Assembly: GCA_964482515.1 (NCBI GenBank)
Contig: CAYZXT010000011.1
Coordinates: forward strand, 1-64,000
Direction: 5' to 3'
Source of the DNA: CAYZXT01 sp964482515
GTDB taxonomy: Bacteria; Elusimicrobiota; Elusimicrobia; FEN-1173
Length of the DNA: 64,000 nt
Shown: positions 1 to 8,962 of the stretch, one piece after another
Layout of the letters: every line of letters starts with the position of its first letter
Numbering within the stretch: position 1 is the first letter of the stretch
Made by a program: the position numbers and the translations under genes
The notes under the pieces: model-generated
Seen by the model: only the letters and a program-made list of their open reading frames with translations
Told to the model about the DNA's origin: nothing
Database searches by the model: none

Positions 1-483
1 ACCGTGGACTTCAAGAACACGGTGGTCATCATGACTTCCAACGTGGGAGGTCAATTCCTCATCGACGCCCAGCACGAGGAAATCGCCCGGCCGCAGGTGA
101 TGGAAGCGCTGCGCGCCCAGTTCCGCCCGGAGTTCCTCAACCGGGTTGACGAGATCCTCATCTTCAAGCGCTTGGCCCAGGCCCAGATCGCCCAGATCGT
201 GGACATCCAGTTGGACGGTTTGCGCCGCCGGTTGAACGAGCGCAAGATCGCGCTGACGCTCTCCGACGACGCGAAGGCCCTGCTGGCCCGGGACGGTTAC
301 GATCCGGCCTACGGCGCGCGGCCGCTGAAACGCGTCATTCAAAGGGCGGTCGTGGACGTCCTGGCGCGGAAATTGCTGGCGGGGGAATTCCACGATGGCG
401 ACGTCATCGTTGTGGACACGGACAAAAAAGGCGGGTTTGCCTTCGAACGGAAGCCCGCCAAGGTCAAAGCGGCGGCGAAATAA
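1..483 (+). CDS. clpB: ATP-dependent chaperone ClpB, C-terminal end (partial)
   Basis: The window opens inside this gene; the first in-frame codons read TVDFKNTVVIMTSN, the sensor-1 region of the second AAA+ module of ClpB/Hsp104 disaggregases. The remainder holds the arginine-finger segment (FRPEFLNRVDEI) and the C-terminal small D2 domain with the sensor-2 motif GARPLKRVIQ. ClpB works with DnaK to pull polypeptides out of aggregates in the cytoplasm. The tail ends in a Lys/Ala-rich stretch and a TAA stop. ClpB is preferred over ClpA/ClpC because the spacing and the ending match ClpB. About 700 N-terminal residues lie outside the window. Confidence 0.93.
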   Translation, partial: TVDFKNTVVIMTSNVGGQFLIDAQHEEIARPQVMEALRAQFRPEFLNRVDEILIFKRLAQAQIAQIVDIQLDGLRRRLNERKIALTLSDDAKALLARDGYDPAYGARPLKRVIQRAVVDVLARKLLAGEFHDGDVIVVDTDKKGGFAFERKPAKVKAAAK

Positions 484-498
484 TATAGAATACCGGCC

Positions 499-1335
499 AT
501 GGCACTAAAAAAATCCTGGCCGGTATTTCTATTCACCGCCGTTCTGATCGCCTCCGCCTTGTCCGCCAAGGACGAAGTCCCTACCGGCGCGGAAATCCTC
601 TCCAAGTCCAAGCAGGCGTTGGGCGGGGAGAACAAGTTCCGCCGGCTCGAGAACATCCGCTACGACTTCATGGAGACCCAGCAGACGCCCGGCGGGCCCG
701 TCACGGTCAGCGGACGGCACTATTTCAAAATGGACGCTCCGCTCGGTTTTCGCGCCCGCGTCGAGACAAGCTCGCCCCAGGGGCAAACCCTGACGGTCTT
801 CAACTCCAGCGGCGTTTGGCACTGGGACAACGGACGCGAGGTGAAGGACTCGGAGCTCCTCGCCCTGATCAAGGAAGACATTTTGCAGAAGGCCTTTTGG
901 CTCGCGGCGCCGTTCCATCTTTCCAGCGGAACGGCCGCCCTTGATTACGCCGGGCTGGGCTACATTGAAGGCAAACTGGATCGCCGGGTCCACGTCCGCC
1001 TCACGCCTTCCTACCCGCTTCCGCAACTGGCCAGCTTCACGCTTTACTTCGACACGTCCACCCATCAGCTCGACGGCGCATCCTTCCCGTCTCCGGACGG
1101 AAGGAAACTCACGCTGCTGCTGGACCGGTACGCGGGGACCAGCGCCATCGGCGTGCCGACCCGGCGGGTCCTGATGGACGACGAGCACAACGTGGTCGCC
1201 CATTTCACGGCCATGCGGCCCGAGATCAACAACTACATCGATGAGGCGCTCATGCGCCTCGAGGCGCCGAAGTCCGAGCCGCCTTCAACGGCGACAACGC
1301 CCGCCACAAGCGCTCCCGCACCCCAACCCCGCTAG
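499..1335 (+). CDS. secreted protein of unknown function (possible LolA-like fold)
   Basis: A 278-residue protein with a clear N-terminal signal peptide (KKSW followed by a hydrophobic stretch, cleavage likely near SALSAKD). The mature part is rich in predicted beta strands and aromatic residues (e.g. SGVWHWDNGREV near residue 112), a pattern that recalls periplasmic LolA/LppX-like half-barrels, but no diagnostic motif is visible. The last 20 residues are Pro/Ala/Thr rich. It lies 15 bp after clpB and on the same strand, so it may be cotranscribed. No strong Shine-Dalgarno precedes the ATG. I do not recognise a specific family. Confidence 0.6.
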   Translation: MALKKSWPVFLFTAVLIASALSAKDEVPTGAEILSKSKQALGGENKFRRLENIRYDFMETQQTPGGPVTVSGRHYFKMDAPLGFRARVETSSPQGQTLTVFNSSGVWHWDNGREVKDSELLALIKEDILQKAFWLAAPFHLSSGTAALDYAGLGYIEGKLDRRVHVRLTPSYPLPQLASFTLYFDTSTHQLDGASFPSPDGRKLTLLLDRYAGTSAIGVPTRRVLMDDEHNVVAHFTAMRPEINNYIDEALMRLEAPKSEPPSTATTPATSAPAPQPR

Positions 1336-1374
1336 TTTCCCTTTTGTTTCTCCTCGTAGAGTTCTAAAATGAGG

Positions 1375-1409
1375 TCGTCATTCCGGCTAACAACATGCCG
1401 GGATGACGA
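1375..1409. repeat. Short inverted repeat related to the GTCATTCCGG element
   Basis: Arms 1375-1387 (TCGTCATTCCGGC) and 1397-1409 (GCCGGGATGACGA) pair with a single mismatch around a 9-nt loop. The arm shares the GTCATTCCGG core with the elements at 6099 and 63073. No T tract follows, so it is more likely a degenerate half of that dispersed repeat than a terminator. Confidence 0.6.
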
Positions 1410-1454
1410 ACATGATATCAGCCAGTTTCTTTTATCTCACCTTTGGAGGGAAAA

Positions 1455-3941
1455 TTGAATCATTTGGAAGAAATGATGGAGTGCAAGCGTATCGCCAGCG
1501 CGGCGATGGTCGCCGCTAGCGACCGTAACGGCTTGTGGAACGTTATGGATTCCCGATTTACGTTGAGCGGATCGAAACCCCAGTACGCGCCCGACCGTTC
1601 CTTCGACACCGAACACATTAAGATCGAAGTCGCGCTGGATTTCGGTAGAAAGTCCGTGGAAGGCCTTTGCACCACCACGCTCCGCGCCCTCCGCGACGGC
1701 GTTTCCTCCATGTCCTTCGACGCGGTCCATTTCAAGGTCCGCTCCGTCCGGCTGAACGGCCGCAAGGCCAAGTTCGATTACGACGATCAAAAACTGACGG
1801 TGCATTTCGGCTCAAACGTCCGGCGCGGGTTCCGCGCCGTCGTCGCGGTGTCCTACCGGGTCGTGCGCCCCAAGCTGGGGATGCACTTCATCGGGCCGGA
1901 CAAAAAATATCCCGGCAAGCCCCTCCAGGTCTGGACCCAGGGCGAAGACGAATACGCCCGTTACTGGTTTCCGTGCCACGACGCGCCCAACGACCGCACC
2001 ACCACCGAAGTCGTCGCAAAGGTCCCGCGCGGCATGACGGCGATCTCCAACGGCAGGCTCGTCCGCAAGGGCGTCAGCGGCCGCAACGCGGTCTTCCATT
2101 GGAAGCAGGAAATCCCCCACGCCACCTATTTGGTCACCCTCGCCGCGGGGAAGTTCAGCGAGATCAGGGACAAATGGCGCCGCGTGCCCGTGACCTATTA
2201 CTGCCCGCCGGGCGCGGAGGAGGACGCCAAGCGCGCCTTCGGCAACACGCCGCGCATGATGGAGTTTTTCTCGAAGAAGATCGGCGTGCCCTACGCTTAC
2301 CCGAAGTACGCCCAGGTGGCGGCCTACGATTTCATCTACGGCGGCATGGAGAACACCAGCGCCACGACCCAGACGTCGCTCACGCTGCACGACGAACGCG
2401 CGCACCTGGATTTTTCCAGCGATCCTCTCGTGGCCCACGAACTCGCCCACCAGTGGTTCGGCGACCTGCTCACCTGCAAGGAGTGGTCCCACGCCTGGCT
2501 GAACGAAAGCTTCGCCACCTACTTCGAGGCGCTCTTCAAGGAGTTCGACAAGGGCGCCGACGAGTTCGCCTACGAAATGAACGAGAACGCCCATTCCTAT
2601 TTCGACGAGGACAAGGACCACTACCGCCGGCCCATCGTCACGAAGGTCTACAAACAGCCGTCGGACCTGTTCGACCGCCATCTCTACGAAAAGGGCTCCG
2701 TCGTCCTCCACATGCTGCGCTACATCCTGGGCGACAAGGACTTCTGGAAATCGATCAACACCTACGTGCGGGACAACCGCGCCAAAGTGGTGGAGACCGT
2801 GGACCTGATGGACGCCGTCGAGAAAGCGACGGGCCGCGGCCTGGGCCAGTTCTTCGACCAGTGGGTGTTCCACGCCGGCCACCCGGAATATAAGGTCCGG
2901 TACTGGTGGAACGCTCGGACCAGGGAAGCCAACGTCCGCGTGATCCAGACGCAAAACACGGACGGCGAGAACACCCTGTTCGCCATGCCGATCGTCTTCG
3001 CCTTCCAGACCGCGCGCGGCGAAAAGCGCTTCACGGAGAACGTGGAGAAAAAATCCCACCTCTTCAAGTTCAAGCTGCCGTCGGAGCCGACGCTCGTCTT
3101 GTTCGATCCCGATAACGCGATCCTGAAAAAAGTGGATTTCGTCAAACCCGAGTCCTTCTGGGTCCGCCAGTTGACCGACGACAAACATGTCGTTGGCCGG
3201 ATCTCCGCCGCCCAGGCGTTGGGAAGGATCGCCAGCCGCCAAGCGGTTCGCGCGCTGCAGTCCGCGCTGTTTAAGGAGAGGTTTTGGGCCGTCCAGGGCG
3301 AGATCGCCCAGGCGCTGGCCTCCATCCGCACGCCGGAAGCCGTGGACACGCTGCTGGAAGCGCTGGACCGCCTGGACAATCCCAAGGCGCGGCGGATGCT
3401 CATCGCGGCCCTCGGCGAGGTCCGCGACCACCGCGTACTCGCCCGCCTCAAGGAAACCGGGCCGAAGGAAGAAAGCTATTTCGCCGAGACACAGTCCCTG
3501 AAAACCCTCGGCCGGACCGGCGACGCGTCGCTGATGGAGTTGTTCAAGGACGCGCTGACGCGGGAATCCTGGAACGACATCGTCCGCTCCGGCGCGTTGG
3601 ACGCCATCACCGCGCTGCGCACGCCGGAAGCCGTGGCGCTCCTGCTGAAGCACACGGCGTGGGGGAACGCGCAGACAACCCGCATGGCCGCCGTCCGCTG
3701 CCTGACCCAGTTGGGCGCGGGCCGGGACGACGTCCGCAAAACCATGGAGGCGCTGACGCGGGACAAGTATCTCCTCGTCCAGATCGCGGCGGTGCGCGCG
3801 CTCACGCAGATCGGCGACGAGCGCTCCGTCCCCGCGCTGGAGAAACTGACCAAGGGCGACTGGGACGGTCGCCTGAAGCGCATGGCGGAAGAGGCCGTCA
3901 AGAAATTGAAGAAGGGGATCGAAGACTCGAAGGAGTCTTGA
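1455..3941 (+). CDS. M1-family zinc aminopeptidase with C-terminal HEAT repeats
   Basis: A zinc metallopeptidase that removes N-terminal amino acids from peptides. An N-terminal beta domain is followed by the exopeptidase signature GGMEN (residues 296-300 counted from the chosen TTG), the zinc site HELAH (328-332) with the third ligand E351 in WLNESFATY, and a downstream LYEKGSVVLHML segment that should carry the catalytic Tyr. From about residue 580 to the end the sequence becomes HEAT-like helical repeats (several A..AL..I.. units) rather than the ERAP1-like C domain. The start is uncertain: TTG at 1455 follows GGAGGG at 1445-1450, while ATG at 1473 or 1476 is also possible. No signal peptide is obvious. 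The stop overlaps the next start codon by one base. Confidence 0.88.
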   Translation: MNHLEEMMECKRIASAAMVAASDRNGLWNVMDSRFTLSGSKPQYAPDRSFDTEHIKIEVALDFGRKSVEGLCTTTLRALRDGVSSMSFDAVHFKVRSVRLNGRKAKFDYDDQKLTVHFGSNVRRGFRAVVAVSYRVVRPKLGMHFIGPDKKYPGKPLQVWTQGEDEYARYWFPCHDAPNDRTTTEVVAKVPRGMTAISNGRLVRKGVSGRNAVFHWKQEIPHATYLVTLAAGKFSEIRDKWRRVPVTYYCPPGAEEDAKRAFGNTPRMMEFFSKKIGVPYAYPKYAQVAAYDFIYGGMENTSATTQTSLTLHDERAHLDFSSDPLVAHELAHQWFGDLLTCKEWSHAWLNESFATYFEALFKEFDKGADEFAYEMNENAHSYFDEDKDHYRRPIVTKVYKQPSDLFDRHLYEKGSVVLHMLRYILGDKDFWKSINTYVRDNRAKVVETVDLMDAVEKATGRGLGQFFDQWVFHAGHPEYKVRYWWNARTREANVRVIQTQNTDGENTLFAMPIVFAFQTARGEKRFTENVEKKSHLFKFKLPSEPTLVLFDPDNAILKKVDFVKPESFWVRQLTDDKHVVGRISAAQALGRIASRQAVRALQSALFKERFWAVQGEIAQALASIRTPEAVDTLLEALDRLDNPKARRMLIAALGEVRDHRVLARLKETGPKEESYFAETQSLKTLGRTGDASLMELFKDALTRESWNDIVRSGALDAITALRTPEAVALLLKHTAWGNAQTTRMAAVRCLTQLGAGRDDVRKTMEALTRDKYLLVQIAAVRALTQIGDERSVPALEKLTKGDWDGRLKRMAEEAVKKLKKGIEDSKES

Positions 3942-4741
3942 TGCCCAACCCCCTCGCCGTCATCCTGGCCAAACCGGAGGACCCGCCCGCCGACGCGCTG
4001 GCGCGGATCTTCGCCGAATTCCACGGGGTCACGGCTTTCGACGGCAAGCGGTTGGCCAACCACGCCTGGGGATTTCTCGGCGAGAAACTGTCCGAATCCG
4101 GCGCGGAGAAGTTGAAGGCCCTGGCGGACGCCGCGGGGCTGCCGGTCCATATCAAAGAGGAAAAAGATATCCCCGCGCTCCCGCCGGCGCTGAACCTGCA
4201 CCGCGCTTGGTTTGACGAGTACCGGTTGTATTACACGACGGGTTCGTCGCCGAAGGAACATTCCATCGCCTGTTCGGACCTCGCCTTGGCCTGCGCCGTG
4301 GGCCTGCGGGAAGAAACGTCTTTCGTGAAGACCATCCAGCGGGGACCCTCGGCCCAACAGCGGGCCGTCGGCCTGGGGCTTTCCATGGTGACCGGGATTC
4401 CCATATCCCTTGGAAAGAAGCAAGAGGTCAAAAAGACCGTCAAGTCGGCCGAGTTCTATCTATACATTGATTTGTTTTCAAAGGATTTATCGACGCGCCT
4501 CCACGTCGACGCGCAGCAGTTCAACTTCCTCGACCTCCAGGAACGGATGCTCCCCAACGCCATGGGAAACTTCAAGACCCTCCTTCAAGACCTCGCCACC
4601 CGCGCGCCGGCCGCGCTGAAGAACCGCGCCGCTCGCATGATCCTGGCGAGCCAGCCCTACGCTTCCATGGGTTACGAGACGCGGGGCGATTACGAAAAAG
4701 AATGCCGCTGGCTCTTAGCGTTATGCCAAAAAACCGCGTAA
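3941..4741 (+). CDS. conserved protein of unknown function
   Basis: A 266-residue soluble protein. Its ATG at 3941 overlaps the TGA of the aminopeptidase and is preceded by AAGGAG at 3930-3935, so translation is probably coupled. The first 70 residues (ALARIFAEFHGV through DIPALP) have the pattern of a small alpha/beta domain. The middle is a beta-rich segment ending in a hydrophobic YLYIDLFSKD strand, and the end is helical. No catalytic or metal-binding motif stands out and I do not recognise the family. The open frame extends upstream to 3284, but that part lies inside the aminopeptidase gene and is not coding in this frame. Confidence 0.7.
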   Translation: MPNPLAVILAKPEDPPADALARIFAEFHGVTAFDGKRLANHAWGFLGEKLSESGAEKLKALADAAGLPVHIKEEKDIPALPPALNLHRAWFDEYRLYYTTGSSPKEHSIACSDLALACAVGLREETSFVKTIQRGPSAQQRAVGLGLSMVTGIPISLGKKQEVKKTVKSAEFYLYIDLFSKDLSTRLHVDAQQFNFLDLQERMLPNAMGNFKTLLQDLATRAPAALKNRAARMILASQPYASMGYETRGDYEKECRWLLALCQKTA

Positions 4742-6096
4742 ACATCGCCGCCGAGTCCGTCGACGCGGACACTACCTACACCATAAGCCAGGTGAACCAG
4801 GGGATCGCCGCGGCCCTCAAGGCCGGGTTCCCCAACGCCTTCTGGGTGACGGGGGAAATCCAGGGCTACGACCGCGACGCGTCCAAGGCGTCGACGCGCC
4901 GCTGGGGACAGACCTATTTTGAATTGGTGGAAAAAGAATCCGGCGCGGACAGCGTCAAGGCCGGCATCAAGGCCATCCTGTGGGGCGACGCGCGGCAGGC
5001 CGTGCAGGAAAAACTGCGGGAGACCTCGGCCAAGCTCGCGCTCCAGGACGGACTGAAGGTCCGGTTCCTCTGCGAGGTGGATTTCTGGTGGCCGCGGGCC
5101 AGTCTGCAGCTCAAAGTGGTGGACGTGGACCCGAATTTCACTTTGGGCGACATGGAGCGGGCGCGGCAGGAATTACTGAGGATGCTCCAGGACAAGGGCC
5201 TGCTCGACAAGAACAAATCCCTGCCGTTTCCCCTGGTCCCTCTGCGCATCGGCCTGATCACTTCCGACGGAAGCGCCGCCTACCACGATTTCACCGATGA
5301 ACTCCGCCGCTCCGGCTATTCTTTCCAGGTCCACCTGTGGGACGCGCGCATGCAGGGCGACGAGACCGAAGCCAGCGTTTGCCGCGGGATCGACGTGCTG
5401 TCGGCGCATGACGACGTGGACGTTATCGTGATCGTGCGCGGCGGTGGTTCGCGCTCGGACCTCATCTGGTTCGACAAGGAAAAGATCGCCCTCGCCGTGG
5501 CGGATTGCCCCAAGCCCGTGGTCACGGGCATCGGCCACGAGATCGACCTGTCCGTGGCGGACTTGGTCGCTTATCATTTTCAAAAGACGCCCACGGCCGT
5601 GGCGCAGTTCTTGCTGGAGAAGGTCCGGGTCTTTGAGTCGTCGCTGGAGGAGGAAGGTTCGCGGATCGCGGCGCTGACGCGGGAAATGCTGTCCGATGAA
5701 AACCGGCGGCTCGGCGAGGCCGTGAAGATCTGGCAGTACGCGGCGACGCGCATGACGGACATCTTCCGGGCCGCGCTCAACGAGACGGCCAACGGGATAT
5801 TGTCCGGCGTACGGAGCCACGTCCAACTGGAAGAGGCGCGGTTGTCCCAGGCGCCGGAACAACTGCGGAGAGTCATGCAGGATATATTTCGCCGGCATCG
5901 CGAGCGGCTGGAAGGTTTTCAAAGGGAAGCGCAGCTGAAGGACCCGCGGAAATTGTTGGAGCGGGGCTATTCGATCCTGAGCATGGGCGGAAAGATCGTG
6001 AAGAGCGTGGAGCAAGTCGAGCCGGGCCGGGAAGTAGAAGCGCAATTGCGCGACGGAATTTTGAAGACGAAGGTTTTGAGTAAGAGCAAAAGTTAA
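4723..6096 (+). CDS. xseA: exodeoxyribonuclease VII large subunit
   Basis: The catalytic subunit of ExoVII, which degrades single-stranded DNA to oligonucleotides during repair. An N-terminal OB-fold DNA-binding domain (YTISQVNQGI ... WVTGEIQGY) is followed by the catalytic domain with the family signatures GLITSDGSAAYHDF, IVRGGGSRSDL and VTGIGHEIDLSVADLVA. A long coiled-coil region and a short C-terminal segment (LLERGYSIL) complete the usual length of about 455 residues. The ATG at 4723 gives MPKNRV and overlaps the end of the previous gene. An upstream in-frame ATG at 4702 is also possible. The small subunit follows after a repeat element. Confidence 0.95.
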   Translation: MPKNRVNIAAESVDADTTYTISQVNQGIAAALKAGFPNAFWVTGEIQGYDRDASKASTRRWGQTYFELVEKESGADSVKAGIKAILWGDARQAVQEKLRETSAKLALQDGLKVRFLCEVDFWWPRASLQLKVVDVDPNFTLGDMERARQELLRMLQDKGLLDKNKSLPFPLVPLRIGLITSDGSAAYHDFTDELRRSGYSFQVHLWDARMQGDETEASVCRGIDVLSAHDDVDVIVIVRGGGSRSDLIWFDKEKIALAVADCPKPVVTGIGHEIDLSVADLVAYHFQKTPTAVAQFLLEKVRVFESSLEEEGSRIAALTREMLSDENRRLGEAVKIWQYAATRMTDIFRAALNETANGILSGVRSHVQLEEARLSQAPEQLRRVMQDIFRRHRERLEGFQREAQLKDPRKLLERGYSILSMGGKIVKSVEQVEPGREVEAQLRDGILKTKVLSKSKS

Positions 6097-6098
6097 TG

Positions 6099-6200
6099 GT
6101 CATTCCGGCGAAAGCCGGAATCTCTTGCCGCTAGGCATGATCCTCTGTTTGTCGGATGAGGACAATTTCGAAAATGGACCCCGGCTTGCGCCGGGGTGAC
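6099..6200. repeat. REP/MITE-like element with 24-bp palindromic terminal repeats (copy 1)
   Basis: The left end 6099-6122 begins GTCATTCCGGCGAAAGCCGG and the right end 6177-6200 is a close inverted copy; each end is itself a hairpin. The interior carries CTTGCCGCTAGGCAT at 6124-6138, which reappears reverse-complemented at 63163-63177 in copy 2. No coding capacity. It fills the space between xseA and xseB. Confidence 0.8.
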
Positions 6201-6218
6201 ATCCCAGAAAGGATCCCT

Positions 6219-6479
6219 ATGAAAAAAGCCGGACCCACAGTGAATTACTCGGAAGCTTACGAGGAACTCCGCCTGACCCTGGACGCCCTGGAGCAGGGGG
6301 AAGTGGACATCGACGAACTCTCGACCAAAGTGAAGCGCGCCGCGGAGCTGATCCAGTTCTGCCAGCAGCGCCTGAAGGAAACGGAGCTGGAGGTGAAGCG
6401 CGTGGTGGACAGCTTCCAGAAGACGGCGAAGCGAAAATCCTCGGAAGATGAATCAGAGGAAGAAGCGACCGAAGAATAG
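6219..6479 (+). CDS. xseB: exodeoxyribonuclease VII small subunit
   Basis: An 86-residue protein with the typical XseB three-helix core: YSEAYEELRLTLDALEQGEV, then IDELSTKVKRAAELIQFCQ and a basic helix ending in LKETELEVKRVV. The tail is acidic (SSEDESEEEATEE). XseB binds the coiled coil of XseA to form the active nuclease. The ATG at 6219 is preceded by AAAGGA at 6208-6213. The longer open frame starting at 6156 would translate the right half of the repeat element and is rejected. Confidence 0.9.
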   Translation: MKKAGPTVNYSEAYEELRLTLDALEQGEVDIDELSTKVKRAAELIQFCQQRLKETELEVKRVVDSFQKTAKRKSSEDESEEEATEE

Positions 6480-6488
6480 TTTTATCCG

Positions 6489-8498
6489 ATGACGAAAACC
6501 GGAACGCCCGCGCTGGTTTGGGTCTGCGCCGCGGCGCTCCTTTCCCTGCGTGAAAGCTTCCGCTTCTTCCAGCCCTACCTAAATCTTTCCGCCTTCTATC
6601 CGCCCGCCGCTTGGAACCTCCGGTTCGCGGCGGTCTGGGCCGTCCATGGTCTCCGCGCCCTGGGCGCCGCGGCATTTTTCTGGAGCTGTTACGCCCTGGG
6701 GAAACGCTTCTTCCCTCGACAAAATCTATCCGCGCCGGCCCGAGCCGGGCTCGGTCTCGCGCTTTGGTCCTTCATCGGGTTCGCGCTGACCGCGCTCGGA
6801 TTGGCGGACCCGATCAAACTCCGCGCCGCGTCGTTCTTGATCCTGGCCGCGCTGGTTTATTCCGAGAGAACGTCGTTGCGCGGCGATTGGTCGCGCGGAT
6901 GGTCGTCGATCAAAGATTTCTTTCGTCCGATATCGATCCCTTCTGCCGCGATCGCATTTTCCATCATCCTCGCTTGGTTCGCCTCCCTGACCCCGGAGGT
7001 TTTTTCCGACACGCTCCACTACGTCCTTCCCGTTCCCCAGGCCTATCTCCGCGCCGGACATTTCGTCGACATGGCGGGCCAGGCCTTCACGCGGTTTCCG
7101 CGTCTGCCTTCCATGATTTATCTCTGGGGATTGGCGTGGGGGGACGACCGGTTCTGCAAGCTGATCAACGTCGGCGCGGGGTGCCTTTGGGCCGGGGCCG
7201 CGGGTGCGTGGGCCGCGCGGTTGTGGGGCCGGCGGGCGGGGCTTTGGGCGGCGGCCTTTCTCCTCGGATGCCCGATCGTCGCGGGATATATGTGGTCCGC
7301 CACCAACGATATTTTCTGCGCTTTGTTCGTGCTTCTGGCCTTTGTGTTGTGGATGTCTGCTTGGTCTTCGGACGATGCGCGCGCGCGTTCACTCTATTTC
7401 CTTCTGGCCGGGCTGATGGCCGGCGCGGGCGGCGCGTCGAAATACGTGGCCTTCTTCGCCTTCCCGTTCTTCGCCGTGGACGCCGCCCGGCGTTTTTTTC
7501 GAGGCGAAAGGATTTCCGTCCGCGCGTCCCTGTTGTTCGCCTGCGGCGCGCTTCTGCCGCTGCTCCCCTGGTGGGCGCTCAATGGTGTCTGGACAGGGAA
7601 CCCGCTCTACCCCTATTTTTCCGGCGTGGGCAATGTCGATCCCCTACAGCAGAAACTATTTTCCTACATGCGGGACGACTTCCGCCACATCCCCGGTTTT
7701 TGGGAGCGGTTTGTGCTGCCCATTAATCTCAGCGTGAAGGGGATCTGGTTTTCCCGTGACGGTTTCTTGGGCCCGGCTCTGTTGATGCTTCTGCCGTTGG
7801 CGGGATTCGCGGGAGGAAAAGAGAAGGGTTGGAAAACGCCGGCGCTGCTTTTCCTGGGGACGACCTGGCTTTGCTTCGCCCTGGCCGCGGGGAAGCTGCG
7901 CTACCTGATGCCCGCCCTGGGCGTGGCTTTCGCGTTGGCGGGCGGCGTCATGGCGCGGTTGACGGAGGATTCTTCCGCGGGCCGGAACTGGTTCAAGGCG
8001 GCGGGGGCGGCGGTGCTGCTCGTCCAGTTCCTTTGCCTGGCCCTGGCTTTCCATCTTTTCTTGAAAGGTGGGGAAATCCTGTCCGGAAGATGGACGGCGT
8101 CGGATTACGTCCGCACGCCCTTCGGGTCCTCCAACATCCATCCGCCGCAGGACGCCTACGATTTCCTCGCGCGGCAGGGCGTCACATCCAAGGATAAAAT
8201 CTATTTGATCGGGGAAACGCGGACCTACCGCTGTCCGGGCGACGCCTTCGCCAACTCGCTCTACGACGTGCCGCTTTATGTCCGCTGGCGGAGGGCCGAT
8301 CCGCGCGCCGAAGCGGCGGCGGACGCTCTTCGCCGCGACGGTTTCCGCTATGTTCTGGTCAACCGGCCTTTGTTGCCCCTGTCGGTCCTTCCCGAATTCC
8401 GCACCGACGATTGGATGAATTGGCTGGAGAGTGCGTTCGATGAGTTGGGAATACCGGTTTATCAGGATGACTACATCGTCATCTACAAAACCGCATAG
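6489..8498 (+). CDS. GT-C type polytopic membrane glycosyltransferase-like protein
   Basis: A 669-residue integral membrane protein with 10 or more hydrophobic segments. The first large loop after TM region 1 contains FSDTLHYVLPVPQAYLRAG and, further on, FPRLPSMIYLWGLAWGDD, reminiscent of the acidic loop of PMT/ArnT-like GT-C glycosyltransferases that use polyprenyl-phosphate sugars. The C-terminal part (about residues 530-669) is a soluble alpha/beta domain facing the outside. Such proteins modify lipids, cell-wall polymers or proteins on the periplasmic face; the acceptor cannot be predicted. It starts 10 bp after xseB. Confidence 0.7.
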   Translation: MTKTGTPALVWVCAAALLSLRESFRFFQPYLNLSAFYPPAAWNLRFAAVWAVHGLRALGAAAFFWSCYALGKRFFPRQNLSAPARAGLGLALWSFIGFALTALGLADPIKLRAASFLILAALVYSERTSLRGDWSRGWSSIKDFFRPISIPSAAIAFSIILAWFASLTPEVFSDTLHYVLPVPQAYLRAGHFVDMAGQAFTRFPRLPSMIYLWGLAWGDDRFCKLINVGAGCLWAGAAGAWAARLWGRRAGLWAAAFLLGCPIVAGYMWSATNDIFCALFVLLAFVLWMSAWSSDDARARSLYFLLAGLMAGAGGASKYVAFFAFPFFAVDAARRFFRGERISVRASLLFACGALLPLLPWWALNGVWTGNPLYPYFSGVGNVDPLQQKLFSYMRDDFRHIPGFWERFVLPINLSVKGIWFSRDGFLGPALLMLLPLAGFAGGKEKGWKTPALLFLGTTWLCFALAAGKLRYLMPALGVAFALAGGVMARLTEDSSAGRNWFKAAGAAVLLVQFLCLALAFHLFLKGGEILSGRWTASDYVRTPFGSSNIHPPQDAYDFLARQGVTSKDKIYLIGETRTYRCPGDAFANSLYDVPLYVRWRRADPRAEAAADALRRDGFRYVLVNRPLLPLSVLPEFRTDDWMNWLESAFDELGIPVYQDDYIVIYKTA

Positions 8499-8515
8499 GA
8501 AAGCGTGGAGGGAAG

Positions 8516-8884
8516 ATGAACAAAAAACCGCTCATGATCCTTGTCGCCGGGCCCTACCGCTCCGGCACCAACGACGATCCGGAACTTATCGCCGCCAACG
8601 TCCGCGCCATGACGGAAGTCGCCCTCAAACTGTTTCGCGCCGGACATCTGCCGGTGATGGGGGAATGGTTCGCCCTGCCGTTGATCGAACTGGCCGGGTC
8701 GAAAAAGATCGGTGACGCCCCGTTCAACGAGATCTTCCACCCCATCTCCCGCGCTTTGGTCGCTAAGTGCGACGCCTGCCTCCGCATCGGCGGCCCGTCC
8801 CAAGGCGCTGACGAAATGGTGGCGCTGGCGAAGTCCGCGGGTAAAAAAGTCTACATGCGTTACGAGGACGTTCCAGTCAATTAG
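8516..8884 (+). CDS. DUF4406 family protein (nucleoside deoxyribosyltransferase-like)
   Basis: A 122-residue protein starting LMILVAGPYRSGT, with a Rossmann-like first strand and the RAGHLPVMGEWFALPLI segment. The later CDACLRIGGPSQGADEMVALA resembles the DUF4406 / nucleoside 2-deoxyribosyltransferase-like superfamily, in which a Glu in the GADEMV helix would be the nucleophile. The substrate is unknown. A strong GGAGGGAAG ribosome-binding site lies just before the ATG. It is the last gene of the first plus-strand run and is followed by a bidirectional terminator. Confidence 0.72.
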   Translation: MNKKPLMILVAGPYRSGTNDDPELIAANVRAMTEVALKLFRAGHLPVMGEWFALPLIELAGSKKIGDAPFNEIFHPISRALVAKCDACLRIGGPSQGADEMVALAKSAGKKVYMRYEDVPVN

Positions 8885-8912
8885 GACCGCCCATCAAAAA
8901 TTCTTGCCAATA

Positions 8913-8950
8913 AAAATGCCGGGCCTTTTGGGCCCGGCATTTTTTATTTT
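8913..8950. terminator. Bidirectional rho-independent terminator
   Basis: The 13-bp stem AAAATGCCGGGCC (8913-8925) / GGCCCGGCATTTT (8931-8943) with a 5-nt loop is flanked by A and T tracts on both sides. It separates the plus-strand DUF4406 gene from the convergent minus-strand gene ending at 8963. Confidence 0.92.
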
Positions 8951-8962
8951 AAAGCAGTCTGC

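Noticed and set aside
1812..3653. A 613-residue open frame on the minus strand
   Set aside because: Antisense shadow of the M1 aminopeptidase gene; composition is biased and there is no start context.
3284..3940. Upstream extension of the unknown gene at 3941
   Set aside because: This part is an alternative frame inside the aminopeptidase gene; the ATG at 3941 with AAGGAG fits much better.
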